From assembly GCA_963774455.1 (NCBI GenBank), contig CAVZFD010000005.1:1178001-1242000 (forward strand): DNA of 64,000 nucleotides. The letters run 5' to 3'. The notes beneath the pieces are model-generated. The model worked only from the letters and a program-made list of their open reading frames with translations, had not been told where the DNA came from and did not search any database. This DNA is from DATFVA01 sp963774455 (GTDB lineage Bacteria; Bacteroidota; Ignavibacteria; Ignavibacteriales; Ignavibacteriaceae). Both the position numbers and the translations under genes were made by a program. Positions 27,789 to 36,897 of the stretch are shown one piece after another (within the stretch, counting starts at the first letter, position 1; the number at the start of each line of letters is the position of its first letter).

Positions 27789-28718
27789 ATGAATTACGAA
27801 GAACTCCTTCTGCAGCTTGTAAATGAAGATGAACGCATAATAGTAATGACCGCTGAAAATCGTGCGGCAATCAGAAATTTACCGGATTTAATTAAAGACA
27901 GGTTCATCGATGTCGGTATAGCAGAACAGACTATGATAGGTATGGCCGCGGGACTCGCACTGAGAGGAAATATTCCGATTGTGCACGCCCTGGCAACCTT
28001 TCTTACCATGCGTGCGTTTGAATTTATCAGGACAGATATCGGAATCGGTAATCTACCGGTTAAGCTTGTCGGTGCCGTTGCCGGCTTTTTGAGCGATGGA
28101 AATGGTCCTACACACCAGGCCATTGAAGATATCTCTCTGATGCGCGGGATTCCGTCCGTTAATATTTTCTGTCCTTCCGATGAAGAGGACATGCTCATCG
28201 GTTTAAAAGATGTAATACTGCACGCCTCCCCGTTTTATATAAGATTTAATAACCTGAAGCCGGCAGTTGAGCATGACAAGGAATTCAGGATAGGGAAAGC
28301 CGAAATAATTAATGAAGGTCGGGATATTGTTATTCTTACATATGGAACATTACTTAAACAGGCAGTTGAAGCTGCGGATATCCTTCGATCCGAAGGTAAA
28401 TCCGTAGGAGTGGTAAATATGAGGACCCTGAAGCCTATAGATGAGGATCTGTTAAGAAATACATGCCTTAGTGATGTTCTTATAGTAACCCTGGAGGATC
28501 ACTTTCTTACCGGGGGACTGTTTTCAATTTTATCAGAATTTTCCGTTAGGGAAAAAGTACGATGCAACATACTGCCGATTGCGCTGGAAAATAAATGGTT
28601 CAAACCTGCGCTCCTTCCCGATGTCCTTGAATATGAGGGGTTTACTCCCGAAAAAATTGCGGGCAGAATTAACAGAGAACTTATAAGTCTCGCCGGTAGA
28701 GCCGAATATTCAATTTAA
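27789..28718 (+). CDS. Transketolase-like protein, C-terminal subunit
   Basis: A 309-residue partner of the preceding gene, with the pyrimidine-binding domain and C-terminal transketolase domain. It has RFIDVGIAEQTMIGMAAGLA, with the Glu that activates ThDP, then PIVHALATFLTMRAFEFIR, DGNGPTHQAIEDISLMRG and the C-terminal Rossmann-like part (DIVILTYGTLLKQAVEAADI). A heterotetramer of the two products is expected. It is separated from the N-half by a single base and from the aminotransferase gene by 17 nt. Confidence 0.88.
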   Translation: MNYEELLLQLVNEDERIIVMTAENRAAIRNLPDLIKDRFIDVGIAEQTMIGMAAGLALRGNIPIVHALATFLTMRAFEFIRTDIGIGNLPVKLVGAVAGFLSDGNGPTHQAIEDISLMRGIPSVNIFCPSDEEDMLIGLKDVILHASPFYIRFNNLKPAVEHDKEFRIGKAEIINEGRDIVILTYGTLLKQAVEAADILRSEGKSVGVVNMRTLKPIDEDLLRNTCLSDVLIVTLEDHFLTGGLFSILSEFSVREKVRCNILPIALENKWFKPALLPDVLEYEGFTPEKIAGRINRELISLAGRAEYSI

Positions 28719-28735
28719 TAAATGAGGGAAATGTA

Positions 28736-30082
28736 ATGCCCAATAAAATAGAATTTAACAAAGACTATCCTGAAATCAGGAAATCAGATGAATATTACAG
28801 GAAGGCCCTTGAACTCATTCCGTCAGCTACCCAGACGCTGGCAAAGGGTCCTTCTCAGAACATTAAAGGTGTCGCCCCGAAGTACCTGGAGAAAGGCAAA
28901 GGTTCCCATGTGTGGGACGTTGACGGCAACGAATATATTGATTTCCTGATGGGCATCGGTCCCCTTTCATTGGGCTATTCTTATGATAAAGTCGATAGTG
29001 CGATAAAGGCACAGCTTGAGAAAGGTATAACATTTTCCCTAATGCATCCTCTGGAAGTTGAACTAGCTGAGCTCATTAACCAGATAGTACCCAATGCAGA
29101 GTCGATTCGCTACAGTAAAACAGGTGCTGACGTTACCTCGGCTGCAATCCGTGTGGCTCGCGCTTATACAGGAAGGGATAAAGTTTTATGCTGCGGCTAC
29201 CATGGGTGGCACGACTGGTATATTTCCGTAACCGACCGGAATAAAGGGATCCCCGGAGTTATTCAGGATATGACAAATACATTCAACTATAATGACATCA
29301 ACTCAGTCATTGATTCGATAGATAAAGAAACAGCGTGCGTAATACTTGAACCGTTTGTATTCCAGGCTCCGGAAAATAATTTTCTGCAGGAACTCAGGAA
29401 AGTTTGCACTGAAAATGGAATTGTCCTGATTTTCGATGAAATGTGGACCGGTTTCAGGGTAGCACTTGGCGGTGCCCAGGAATATTTCGGTGTAGATGCC
29501 GATCTTGCCTGTTTCAGTAAAGCTGTAGCCAACGGGATGCCAATATCCATTCTAACAGGCAAAAAAGAGATAATGAAGCTCCTCGATAAAGAAGTTTTCT
29601 TTTATACAACATTCGGAGGCGAGGCACTCTCACTTGCCGCAGCTAAAGCCACTATTGAGGAATTAAGAGATCAGAATGTTCCGGCTTACCTTGTAAAACA
29701 GGGCAGCAAACTCCGTGAAGGGTATAATAAAATTGCTTCGGAACTTGGTATGAACTATACGAAATGCTTGGGATACGACTGCAGAACGATCATTACATTC
29801 GATGCATCAGCCGGTAATCCTCTTGAAATGAAATCTCTGGTTCAGCAGGAAATGATTAAAAGAGGCATTCTCTGGGGCGGCTTTCATAATATGAGCTTTT
29901 CTCACAGTGACAAAGATGTAGAATACACATTAAAAGTTTATAAGGAAGTCCTTCCAATTTTAAAAAAAGCGGTTGACGGGAATAATGTTGCCGGGTATCT
30001 GAAGGGTGAACCGGTAGAACCTGTCTTCAGGAAAACAAGTAATTTTAATACTAAACCAAAGAAGAAAGAAGAAAAGGTTTAA
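28736..30082 (+). CDS. Class III aminotransferase (glutamate-1-semialdehyde aminomutase-like)
   Basis: A 448-residue PLP enzyme. Residues around GYHGWHDW (154-161), LIFDEMWTGFR (Asp234) and the Schiff-base Lys262 in CFSKAVANGMP match the GSA-2,1-aminomutase subgroup of class III aminotransferases. HemL itself makes 5-aminolevulinate, but the position inside a NeuB/SpsF/transketolase operon argues for amination of a keto or aldehyde sugar. GAGGG precedes the ATG. The stop and the next start share bases (TAATG). The C-terminus has a Lys/Glu-rich tail after the conserved domain. Confidence 0.85.
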   Translation: MPNKIEFNKDYPEIRKSDEYYRKALELIPSATQTLAKGPSQNIKGVAPKYLEKGKGSHVWDVDGNEYIDFLMGIGPLSLGYSYDKVDSAIKAQLEKGITFSLMHPLEVELAELINQIVPNAESIRYSKTGADVTSAAIRVARAYTGRDKVLCCGYHGWHDWYISVTDRNKGIPGVIQDMTNTFNYNDINSVIDSIDKETACVILEPFVFQAPENNFLQELRKVCTENGIVLIFDEMWTGFRVALGGAQEYFGVDADLACFSKAVANGMPISILTGKKEIMKLLDKEVFFYTTFGGEALSLAAAKATIEELRDQNVPAYLVKQGSKLREGYNKIASELGMNYTKCLGYDCRTIITFDASAGNPLEMKSLVQQEMIKRGILWGGFHNMSFSHSDKDVEYTLKVYKEVLPILKKAVDGNNVAGYLKGEPVEPVFRKTSNFNTKPKKKEEKV

Positions 30083-30894
30083 TGGAATCACCTTCACTTT
30101 TCTCCCTCAACAATAAAGTTGCCGTGGTAACGGGTGCGCTTGGTTTGCTGGGAAAGCAGCACTGCCTTGCTTTGTCTGAAGCCGGTGCAGCTGTAATTGT
30201 CTGTGATCTTAATGAAGAAGCCTGCAATGACTTTGCCTTTAGCCTTGAAGGAGACTGCATGGGAGTCGGAACCGACATAACATCCCCGGCTTCCGTTAGG
30301 AAATTAAAAGACAGGATACTTGAGAAGCACAAAAAAATAGATATCCTTGTCAACAACGCAGCAATAAATGATATGTTTGAAAATCCGTCTGCTGCTGCTG
30401 AACTCTCAAAATTTGAGAATTATCCCCTTGAACTCTGGGAAAAATCGCTTAGCGTTAATATCACGGGAACATTCCTTTGTTCACAGGTAATAGGAGCGCA
30501 TATGGCCGGACAGGGATCTGGAAGCATCATAAATATTTCATCGACATATGGAATTGTAGCTCCAGATCAGTCTCTTTATAAAAATACTGACGGTTCTCAG
30601 GAATTTTATAAATCTCCCGCCTACCCTGCTACTAAAGGCGCTGTCATTTCTTTTACACGGTTTCTTGCAGCTTACTGGGGCGGAAAAGGTGTGCGTGTAA
30701 ACTGTCTCGCCCCTGGAGGAGTTGAGAACAATCAGGAAGATTATTTCATTAAAAATTATTCTGCCAGAACGCCCCTTGGTAGAATGGCTGCACCATCCGA
30801 TTATAAAGGGGCGATTGTATTCCTGGCAAGCGAAGCGTCATCTTATATGACAGGGGCTAACTTAATAGTTGATGGAGGATGGACAGCTTGGTAA
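30082..30894 (+). CDS. Short-chain dehydrogenase/reductase
   Basis: A 270-residue SDR with VVTGALGLLGKQHCLALSEAG (Gly-rich NAD(P) site, residues about 15-35), NNAAIND, the catalytic Ser in INISSTYG, Tyr-x3-Lys in YPATKGA and the C-terminal YMTGANLIVDGG. It should oxidise or reduce a sugar hydroxyl/keto group. It is translationally coupled to the aminotransferase (TAATG) and overlaps the KdsC-like gene by 16 nt. This places its step next to the amination in the proposed pathway, for example supplying the keto group to be aminated. Confidence 0.87.
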   Translation: MESPSLFSLNNKVAVVTGALGLLGKQHCLALSEAGAAVIVCDLNEEACNDFAFSLEGDCMGVGTDITSPASVRKLKDRILEKHKKIDILVNNAAINDMFENPSAAAELSKFENYPLELWEKSLSVNITGTFLCSQVIGAHMAGQGSGSIINISSTYGIVAPDQSLYKNTDGSQEFYKSPAYPATKGAVISFTRFLAAYWGGKGVRVNCLAPGGVENNQEDYFIKNYSARTPLGRMAAPSDYKGAIVFLASEASSYMTGANLIVDGGWTAW

Positions 30895-31418
30895 CAGACA
30901 AAAAACTCAGGGAAGATAACCTGCATCTGGCTGATAAAGCAAAAAAGATTAAGCTGGTACTCACCGACAGCGATGGAGTTCTTACGGATACAGGCGTATA
31001 TTATTCAGACGACGGTGAGGTTATGAAAAGATTTTCTATCCGGGACGGAATGGGAGTTGAAAGACTCAGGAATATACTCGGTATAGAGACAGGAATAATC
31101 ACAGGAGAACTATCCGGGTCAGTCCTTAAAAGAGCCGAAAAGCTTAATATAATATATCTTTATAGGGGTGTTAAAGATAAAAAGTCCCTGCTTTCGGAAA
31201 TATTAAAAGGATTAAAACTTGAAAGGGAGAATATAGCATATATTGGTGATGATGTTAACGATATTGAATTAATTAATGAAGTAGGTTTGTCAGCGACACC
31301 TTCAGACGGTACTGTTTTCGTAAAAGAATTTGTTCATTATGTATGTCAAAACAAAGGAGGAAACGGAGCCTTCAGAGAGTTTGCAGAGCTGATCATCTCC
31401 CTGAATACTGAAGGTTAA
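30879..31418 (+). CDS. KdsC-like HAD phosphatase
   Basis: A 179-residue C0-type HAD hydrolase. It has LVLTDSDGVLTDTGVYY (nucleophile and acid Asp residues in DSDG), GIITGELSG, and IAYIGDDVNDIELINEVGL with the metal-binding Asp pair. The small, cap-less, tetrameric KdsC/NeuA-C subgroup removes phosphate from keto-acid sugar phosphates such as Kdo-8-P. In this operon it should act on the product of the NeuB-like enzyme encoded 25 bp downstream. The start inside the SDR gene is accepted because the DxDG motif begins about 30 residues later, as usual. Confidence 0.87.
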   Translation: MDSLVTDKKLREDNLHLADKAKKIKLVLTDSDGVLTDTGVYYSDDGEVMKRFSIRDGMGVERLRNILGIETGIITGELSGSVLKRAEKLNIIYLYRGVKDKKSLLSEILKGLKLERENIAYIGDDVNDIELINEVGLSATPSDGTVFVKEFVHYVCQNKGGNGAFREFAELIISLNTEG

Positions 31419-31443
31419 ATTTATCATAAAATGAGGGCAAATT

Positions 31444-32340
31444 ATGAATTCATTTAATTTCAGGAAAGTCGGAAACAATATCATCGGAGACGGGGCTCCG
31501 GTATTTGTAATAGCGGAAATTGGAATAAATCATAACGGATCAGTAGAGGTAGCAAAAAAGATGATTGACGGGGCGGTTAAAGCGGGCTGCAATGCAGTTA
31601 AGTTCCAGAAACGTACGCCTGAAATCTGTGTCCCTAAAGATCAGTGGGAGCTTGAACGAGATACTCCCTGGGGAAGAATGACATACATCGAATACAGATA
31701 TAAAGTAGAGTTCAAAAAAGAACAATTTGAAGAAATAGACAATTACTGCCGGAAGAAAGGCATAATATGGTTTGCTTCCTGCTGGGATGAAGAAGCAGTA
31801 GAGTTTATTGAAGAATTCGACCCGCCTCTTTATAAATTTGCTTCAGCCTCACTTACAGATGATGAGCTTCTGCTCAGGCATAAAGCTTTGAATAAGCCGC
31901 TAATGATGTCCACGGGAATGTCAACCCTGGAAGAGATCCAGAATGCGGTAGATTTATTCGGAATTGAGAACCTGCTCATTGCACACTCTACATCATCTTA
32001 TCCCTGTAAAAATGAAGAACTTAACCTCAGGATGATTCCAACCTTCAAGAAGATGTTTCCCGGTGTCCCGATCGGTTATTCAGGACATGAAGTGGGACTT
32101 TCTCCAACCTGGGCTGCAGTCGCTCTGGGAGCTTGTTTTGTGGAACGTCATATAACTCTTGACCGCGCAATGTGGGGTACTGATCAGGCCGCATCGGTTG
32201 AGATAGTTGGACTTGAAAGGCTCATCTCCAATATACGTGATATTGAACTTGCATTAGGCGACGGAGTGAAAAGGGTGTATGAGAGTGAGACGAAAAACCT
32301 ACGGAAATTACGCAGAACAAGATCCAGTTTGCAGAGTTGA
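31444..32340 (+). CDS. NeuB/SpsE-family sialic acid synthase-like enzyme without SAF domain
   Basis: A 298-residue TIM-barrel enzyme that condenses phosphoenolpyruvate with an aldose to give a 3-deoxy-2-keto acid. It has AEIGINHNGSVEVAKKMI, AGCNAVKFQKRTPE, MMSTGMSTLEEI, LIAHSTSSYPC, GYSGHEVGLSPTWAAVALG and ERHITLDRAMWGTDQAAS. Classical NeuB (about 340-350 residues) ends in an antifreeze-like SAF domain; this one stops at LRKLRRTRSSLQS just where SAF would begin. Such short members exist in the family, and no frameshift or downstream SAF remnant is seen. GAGGG precedes the ATG. Confidence 0.88.
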   Translation: MNSFNFRKVGNNIIGDGAPVFVIAEIGINHNGSVEVAKKMIDGAVKAGCNAVKFQKRTPEICVPKDQWELERDTPWGRMTYIEYRYKVEFKKEQFEEIDNYCRKKGIIWFASCWDEEAVEFIEEFDPPLYKFASASLTDDELLLRHKALNKPLMMSTGMSTLEEIQNAVDLFGIENLLIAHSTSSYPCKNEELNLRMIPTFKKMFPGVPIGYSGHEVGLSPTWAAVALGACFVERHITLDRAMWGTDQAASVEIVGLERLISNIRDIELALGDGVKRVYESETKNLRKLRRTRSSLQS

Positions 32341-32369
32341 AATTCACTGTAAGATTGTAATAATAAGAT

Positions 32370-33272
32370 ATGCAGGTACTTAAGATAATATATGATTCAG
32401 TTATAAATTATTTTACTGAACTGTCTCCTGCCGAGGCAGTATCGATGATTATAATTGCCGCGTCAGCGTTTCTGTTTGTATTACTGGAAAGGCTCTTCCC
32501 CTATAATAAAGGTCAGAAAATATTTCGCGAGGGATTTTTCGACGATCTTGCTTTATATACAATTGCTCAAAGTTATATTCTCGGTATCCTTATTTTCAAT
32601 TATGTAATTTATTTCTTAGATAATACTACTGGTTTATCACGGCTTCAGGTGTTTGCTGATGTACCTGTCTGGCTGCAGCTTGTTTTCTTTACCGTAACAC
32701 ATGATCTTTATATTTACTGGATGCATAGATGGCAGCATAAGAATAAGTGGCTCTGGCGCATTCACGAAGCCCACCACTCTCCTGAAAAAGTCGACTGGCT
32801 GTCAGGTTCACGCTCCCATGCCGTTGAAATTCTAATTAATCAAACAGTAGAATTTCTACCGATTGTATTACTGGGTTCACCACCGGAAGTTCTGGCTTAT
32901 AAAGGTGTTATTAGTGCACTCTGGGGAATGTATATCCACTCCAACCTGAATGTACATACCGGAAGAATTCAGAAATTTATAAATGGTCCTGAGATGCACC
33001 GCTGGCATCATACATTAGGGAAAGGAAGGAACAGAAACTTTTCTACGAAACTTGCTTTATGGGACTGGATTTTCGGTACTGCTTACTTTCCTGAAAATGA
33101 AAAAGCAGAAAACTACGGGTTAATATCAAAGTTTCCTGCTCATTACATGAGTCAGTTCTTCTATGCCTTTCGTCCCTTTAAAAGAGAAATCATAAATCTA
33201 CTCGAAGTAGTACGTCTCAAAGAACCAGCCGGACATCAGGCCAGACCGCCAATTAATTCAGCTAACGGCTAA
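32370..33272 (+). CDS. Sterol desaturase/fatty acid hydroxylase superfamily membrane protein
   Basis: A 300-residue integral membrane di-iron enzyme. Hydrophobic segments lie near 22-42 and 62-90. The histidine boxes are HDLYIYWMHRWQH, HEAHH and HRWHH, in the usual order with the family's spacing. Members hydroxylate or desaturate lipid tails. It follows the NeuB-like gene by 29 nt and could belong to the same transcript; a role in modifying a lipid anchor of the surface glycan is possible but unproven. It converges with the cupin gene. Confidence 0.87.
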   Translation: MQVLKIIYDSVINYFTELSPAEAVSMIIIAASAFLFVLLERLFPYNKGQKIFREGFFDDLALYTIAQSYILGILIFNYVIYFLDNTTGLSRLQVFADVPVWLQLVFFTVTHDLYIYWMHRWQHKNKWLWRIHEAHHSPEKVDWLSGSRSHAVEILINQTVEFLPIVLLGSPPEVLAYKGVISALWGMYIHSNLNVHTGRIQKFINGPEMHRWHHTLGKGRNRNFSTKLALWDWIFGTAYFPENEKAENYGLISKFPAHYMSQFFYAFRPFKREIINLLEVVRLKEPAGHQARPPINSANG

Positions 33273-33289
33273 CGGCTTTACGTTGTCAT

Positions 33290-33604
33290 CTACTTTATCA
33301 TGGTCAGCAGCATTTTTGTTTTCTGCTGTGCAGTTAAGCCATGCGGAACATTCGGAGGGAGTACTATAATCTCTCCTTCTTTAATTGTATGAGGTTCTCC
33401 CCCGATCTTAATTTCCATTTCTCCTTCAACAATATTTACAACAGCCTCGAAAGGAGATGTATGTTCTGTTAACGACTGTTCCTTATCAAATGCGAAAAGC
33501 GTTATGTTTCCATTTGGTTTCTTTAATATCTGTCGGCTAACTATCGATCCATCCTGGTAACTAACAGCATCCCTGAGAAATATTTTATTTGTTTTTTCTG
33601 ACAT
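33290..33604 (-). CDS. Cupin-domain protein
   Basis: A 104-residue single-cupin protein. The conserved barrel motifs are visible: EHTSPFEAVVNIVEGEME (His and Glu ligands) and PPNVPHGLTA (second motif His). Such small cupins bind a metal, but the family does not define a function. It is a lone gene between convergent and parallel neighbours, with no link to either. Confidence 0.82.
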   Translation of the reverse strand: MSEKTNKIFLRDAVSYQDGSIVSRQILKKPNGNITLFAFDKEQSLTEHTSPFEAVVNIVEGEMEIKIGGEPHTIKEGEIIVLPPNVPHGLTAQQKTKMLLTMIK

Positions 33605-33693
33605 AATTACACCATTATTGATAACAGACGAAACTTATAACTCATACGGCAGGGAAACCATGACCTAAGTCAATTTCTAACTATTTACCTGCT

Positions 33694-35280
33694 CTACCTC
33701 TTCTTCACATCAATTTTTACAGGATCCGATTTGCTTAATGCGCCATTATCGTTAGTTGCGGAAACGGTAATGATATGTCTGCCCCGGGGAACATTAAACC
33801 AGACCCAGTTAAAGGGTTCCTGCGTTGTATATCCCAGCGAATTACCATCTCCGAAGAATTCGACCTTAATGATTTTACCACCCTGATCCGAGTATTTTGT
33901 ATCGATAATAATATTAGAACCCTCATCTATCCAGTCATTTTCAGAGGGTTTTGAAATTCTAATAGCAGGAGTAGAATTTTTGGAATTATTAAGAGGTACT
34001 GCATCCGGCATATTTCCTGTATAAATAACGTCGACCAGCGTACCTCTTGAATCATCACCGCTTATCTCCCAGCACATCAATCCTCTGAGATTGTAAGCCT
34101 CAATATAATGCATCTTAAGGGCAATTGATTTCTCATTATCAAAAGTGATAAAGACCTTATCTGCAGAACTATACAGATAGGGACCCATCGAAAAACTATC
34201 CCAGTAAAGATGATAATTATTTCCAATCAATTTTTTCAGATCCGAAAAAGATTTAAACCCTCCTGAAGAATCATCCGCAGTTTTATTTCCCTTCGATCCC
34301 GGGGCGGAATTCAGTGAATCGACTCCTCCCCACCCTCTTCCATAGAACGCGGCTGCGGGGACCAATTTTGATGAACTTATCCTGTAGACGCAATTCAGAA
34401 GCCTTATAGTCTTATCGAACGAATTCCTTTCTTTGCCGTAGGCAGTATCTGCTGGTGATGAAAGAAGTCCTGTCATATGTCCTGTATAAGGATCCCAGTC
34501 TCCCGTATAGTCGTATGTCATCACATTGTACCAGTCGAGATACCGCTGATCATTATAAAGATTGTAATAATTCAGGGACTTCTCTGTTGCAGGGATAGCC
34601 GCAGTGAGCAGGTAACCGGGTTTGATCGCATCAAGTTTAGATCTGAATAGAGCAAAGAGTCTTGATAAATTATCACTATCAGCGGGGTTATGACGAGTCT
34701 TATCCTGACCTCCTGCAACAGGATATTCCCAATCGATATCAAATCCGTCAAATATTCCGGCTGCAGCCTTCTCTCCCCCTGCTCCGTTTGCTTCGGGCAG
34801 ATCACCGGTAATGAATTTTTTTATACACTGATCCACAAAATATTCCCGTGATTCAGATGTTAAGGCTGCATCCGAAAAATATTTTGAACCTTCCCAGCCT
34901 CCTATTGAAAGGAGAATCTTCAGTTCAGGATGTCGTTTCTTTAATTTCTTAAGCTGATTGAACTGTCCCCTGAGAATACTTGCAGAGTCGTCTGCTATTC
35001 CATCGATGCTCATCTCCGATGAATATATCTGCTGATATGCATGGTACGGGTCAAGGAATCCTGGTATAATCCGGCCGGATGAATCAGGCTGTGGAATGAT
35101 AAAAGCGTAGTTCAGGACAGTTATCTTATCCGCAGAACCTTTTGCCTCTATATCCTTAACATAATAGGGATCATCCCCTTTTACGCGCCATTCTGGGAAA
35201 AACGCAACTATTTCTTTTTTCTGAGCATTGACAAAGGGAATGAAAAGCAGGCCAGCGAGTATAATTATTTTCAGAGACAT
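33694..35280 (-). CDS. Secreted GH18 chitinase-like glycosidase with C-terminal Ig-like domain
   Basis: A 528-residue secreted enzyme. A signal peptide is probably cut near residue 19, and a GH18 barrel runs from about 22 to 425, with KILLSIGGWEGSKYF and the catalytic DGFDIDWEYP at 178-187 (Glu185 is the acid). The C-terminal domain (about 440-528; VEFFGDGNSLGYTTQEPF, then HIITVSATNDNGALSKS) is a bacterial Ig-like module, often found with glycosidases. GH18 enzymes hydrolyse chitin or related GlcNAc polymers by substrate-assisted catalysis. No type IX sorting domain is present, unlike the propeller proteins elsewhere in the window. It is divergent from the pirin gene. Confidence 0.9.
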   Translation of the reverse strand: MSLKIIILAGLLFIPFVNAQKKEIVAFFPEWRVKGDDPYYVKDIEAKGSADKITVLNYAFIIPQPDSSGRIIPGFLDPYHAYQQIYSSEMSIDGIADDSASILRGQFNQLKKLKKRHPELKILLSIGGWEGSKYFSDAALTSESREYFVDQCIKKFITGDLPEANGAGGEKAAAGIFDGFDIDWEYPVAGGQDKTRHNPADSDNLSRLFALFRSKLDAIKPGYLLTAAIPATEKSLNYYNLYNDQRYLDWYNVMTYDYTGDWDPYTGHMTGLLSSPADTAYGKERNSFDKTIRLLNCVYRISSSKLVPAAAFYGRGWGGVDSLNSAPGSKGNKTADDSSGGFKSFSDLKKLIGNNYHLYWDSFSMGPYLYSSADKVFITFDNEKSIALKMHYIEAYNLRGLMCWEISGDDSRGTLVDVIYTGNMPDAVPLNNSKNSTPAIRISKPSENDWIDEGSNIIIDTKYSDQGGKIIKVEFFGDGNSLGYTTQEPFNWVWFNVPRGRHIITVSATNDNGALSKSDPVKIDVKKR

Positions 35281-35472
35281 GTAAAGTCTTTTGTTTATTC
35301 CACAAATTTAAATAACTATTAGAAATATGTTAAATATCGGGACTAAAGGGTATGTAGAATATTTAATAAATATTTCTTTATTTTCTTCTATTAAGTTTAG
35401 TTAATTATCCGCAATTATAATTCAGAATAATTCCCGAATTGCTTTCAGGAATTAATATGAGAGGAGATGGTT

Positions 35473-36378
35473 ATGTCCATACGTCCCGTAAAGAAGATAT
35501 TGAAAGCTCAGCCCACTGTTGAAGGAGCAGGTGTTAATCTCAGGCGTGCAATCGGTTTTGGAGATCCCGCTGAAGTTGATCCCTTTCTCCTTTTGGATGA
35601 TTTCCGTAATGAAAGACCCGAGGATTACCTTGCTGGTTTTCCGTGGCATCCACACCGTGGAATTGAAACCATAACTTACGTTCTTGCGGGAAGCGTTGAG
35701 CATGGCGACAGTATGGGAAATAAGGGAGTGATCTCGTCAGGCGACATTCAATGGATGACTGCAGGAAGCGGTATCATTCATCAGGAAATGCCTAAAGGCG
35801 ATAATGCCGGCAGGATGCATGGATTTCAGTTGTGGGCAAATCTTCCTAAGTCGCTTAAAATGACTGCACCGCGCTACCAGGAAATTAAATCATCTGAAAT
35901 TCCCGAAGTTACAGATGATGACGGCACACAAGTACGACTCGTTTGCGGAAGCTTCTGGGGTAAGAGAGGTCCCGTTGAAGGAATTGCTGCGGATCCCGTC
36001 TATATCGATGTTTCAGTTCCTGCAGGAAAAAGAAAAACCTTACCTGTCGATACCAGGAATAATGCATTTGCCTATGTTTTTGAAGGGACCGGAAAATTTT
36101 GTAATGCTTCAGGGCCTCTTTCCGTCCCGACCGAGAGTGTCGGCTGGCTTGATACTCATCCCCCGGTTGAAGCCGACAACAGGTCGCTTATATTGTTCGA
36201 CAGCGGTGACGAAATTACCGTACAGGCTGGAGATGGAGGAATCCGATTTCTGCTTATCTCAGGCAGACCTTTGAAAGAACCTGTAGCCTGGTACGGTCCA
36301 ATTGTAATGAACACCCAGGGAGAGTTAAAGAAAGCGTTTGAAGAATTGCAGGATGGAAGCTTCCTCAAGAAACATTAA
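35473..36378 (+). CDS. Pirin family protein
   Basis: A 301-residue bicupin. The metal-binding motif is FPWHPHRGIETITYVLAG (first cupin), then HGDSMGNKGVI and GDIQWMTAGSGIIHQEMP, with AFAYVFEGTG in the second cupin. Pirins bind iron; some have quercetinase activity and others are stress regulators. The ATG at 35473 is preferred over one two codons upstream because GAGGAG at 35461-35466 abuts that upstream ATG and is properly spaced from this one. Its final codons and stop lie inside the left copy of the 27-bp direct repeat. Confidence 0.9.
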   Translation: MSIRPVKKILKAQPTVEGAGVNLRRAIGFGDPAEVDPFLLLDDFRNERPEDYLAGFPWHPHRGIETITYVLAGSVEHGDSMGNKGVISSGDIQWMTAGSGIIHQEMPKGDNAGRMHGFQLWANLPKSLKMTAPRYQEIKSSEIPEVTDDDGTQVRLVCGSFWGKRGPVEGIAADPVYIDVSVPAGKRKTLPVDTRNNAFAYVFEGTGKFCNASGPLSVPTESVGWLDTHPPVEADNRSLILFDSGDEITVQAGDGGIRFLLISGRPLKEPVAWYGPIVMNTQGELKKAFEELQDGSFLKKH

Positions 36379-36393
36379 CCAAAGAATATTCTC
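36367..36393. repeat. Left copy of a 27-bp direct repeat
   Basis: These 27 bases are identical to 40112-40138. In the left copy they contain the last three codons and stop of the pirin gene. On the opposite strand they read as the last residues (RIFFG plus stop) of the DUF3024 protein whose full copy lies at the right repeat. The repeats bracket the response regulator and histidine kinase genes. Confidence 0.9.
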
Positions 36394-36483
36394 AACTCTT
36401 AAAGCTGCGAAAATATAATTAATATGATGTTGACCATATATTATGATTTTGAGGATACTTTTGGTTAAGCAGGTAAAAAATTC

Positions 36484-36897
36484 CTATTCTCTTAACGCGC
36501 ATTCAATTAATTTAATAAAATTCTGAAAGTCAAACGGTTTGGAAATGTAGTGAGTTAATCCCTCAGAAAGAAAATAATTCTTATCATCCTGCATAGCATA
36601 AGCAGTCACTGCAATAAAGGGTTTATCCTTGTTGTCTTTTATTTTTTTGAGTTCTTTAGTGGTTATTATTCCATTCATTTTCCCGGGGAGTCCGATGTCA
36701 ATTAAAAAAGCATCAAAATCATCTTCGATTGCTTTTTTTAATGCATCTTCACCATTGTTTGCACTATCAATTTCATATTTATTTTTTAATAATCTTTTAA
36801 CCACATTAACAGTTACAATGTCATCCTCCACAATCAATAATTTTCGTTTTGATGAACTTTTCTTCTTTTTATTTACAGTTTTATTAATTATTTCCAT
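36484..36897 (-). CDS. Single-domain response regulator (CheY-like)
   Basis: A 137-residue receiver with a Lys/Ser-rich N-terminal extension of about 18 residues. The acidic pocket is VEDD (about 23-26), the phospho-acceptor Asp67 lies in FLIDIGLPGK, and TAYAMQDD and ISKPFDFQNF supply the conserved Thr/Ala and Lys. There is no output domain, so it must act through protein contacts or as a phosphorelay shuttle. Its ATG lies inside the end of the histidine kinase gene (10-bp overlap), so the pair is translationally coupled and probably cognate. Confidence 0.9.
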   Translation of the reverse strand: MEIINKTVNKKKKSSSKRKLLIVEDDIVTVNVVKRLLKNKYEIDSANNGEDALKKAIEDDFDAFLIDIGLPGKMNGIITTKELKKIKDNKDKPFIAVTAYAMQDDKNYFLSEGLTHYISKPFDFQNFIKLIECALRE

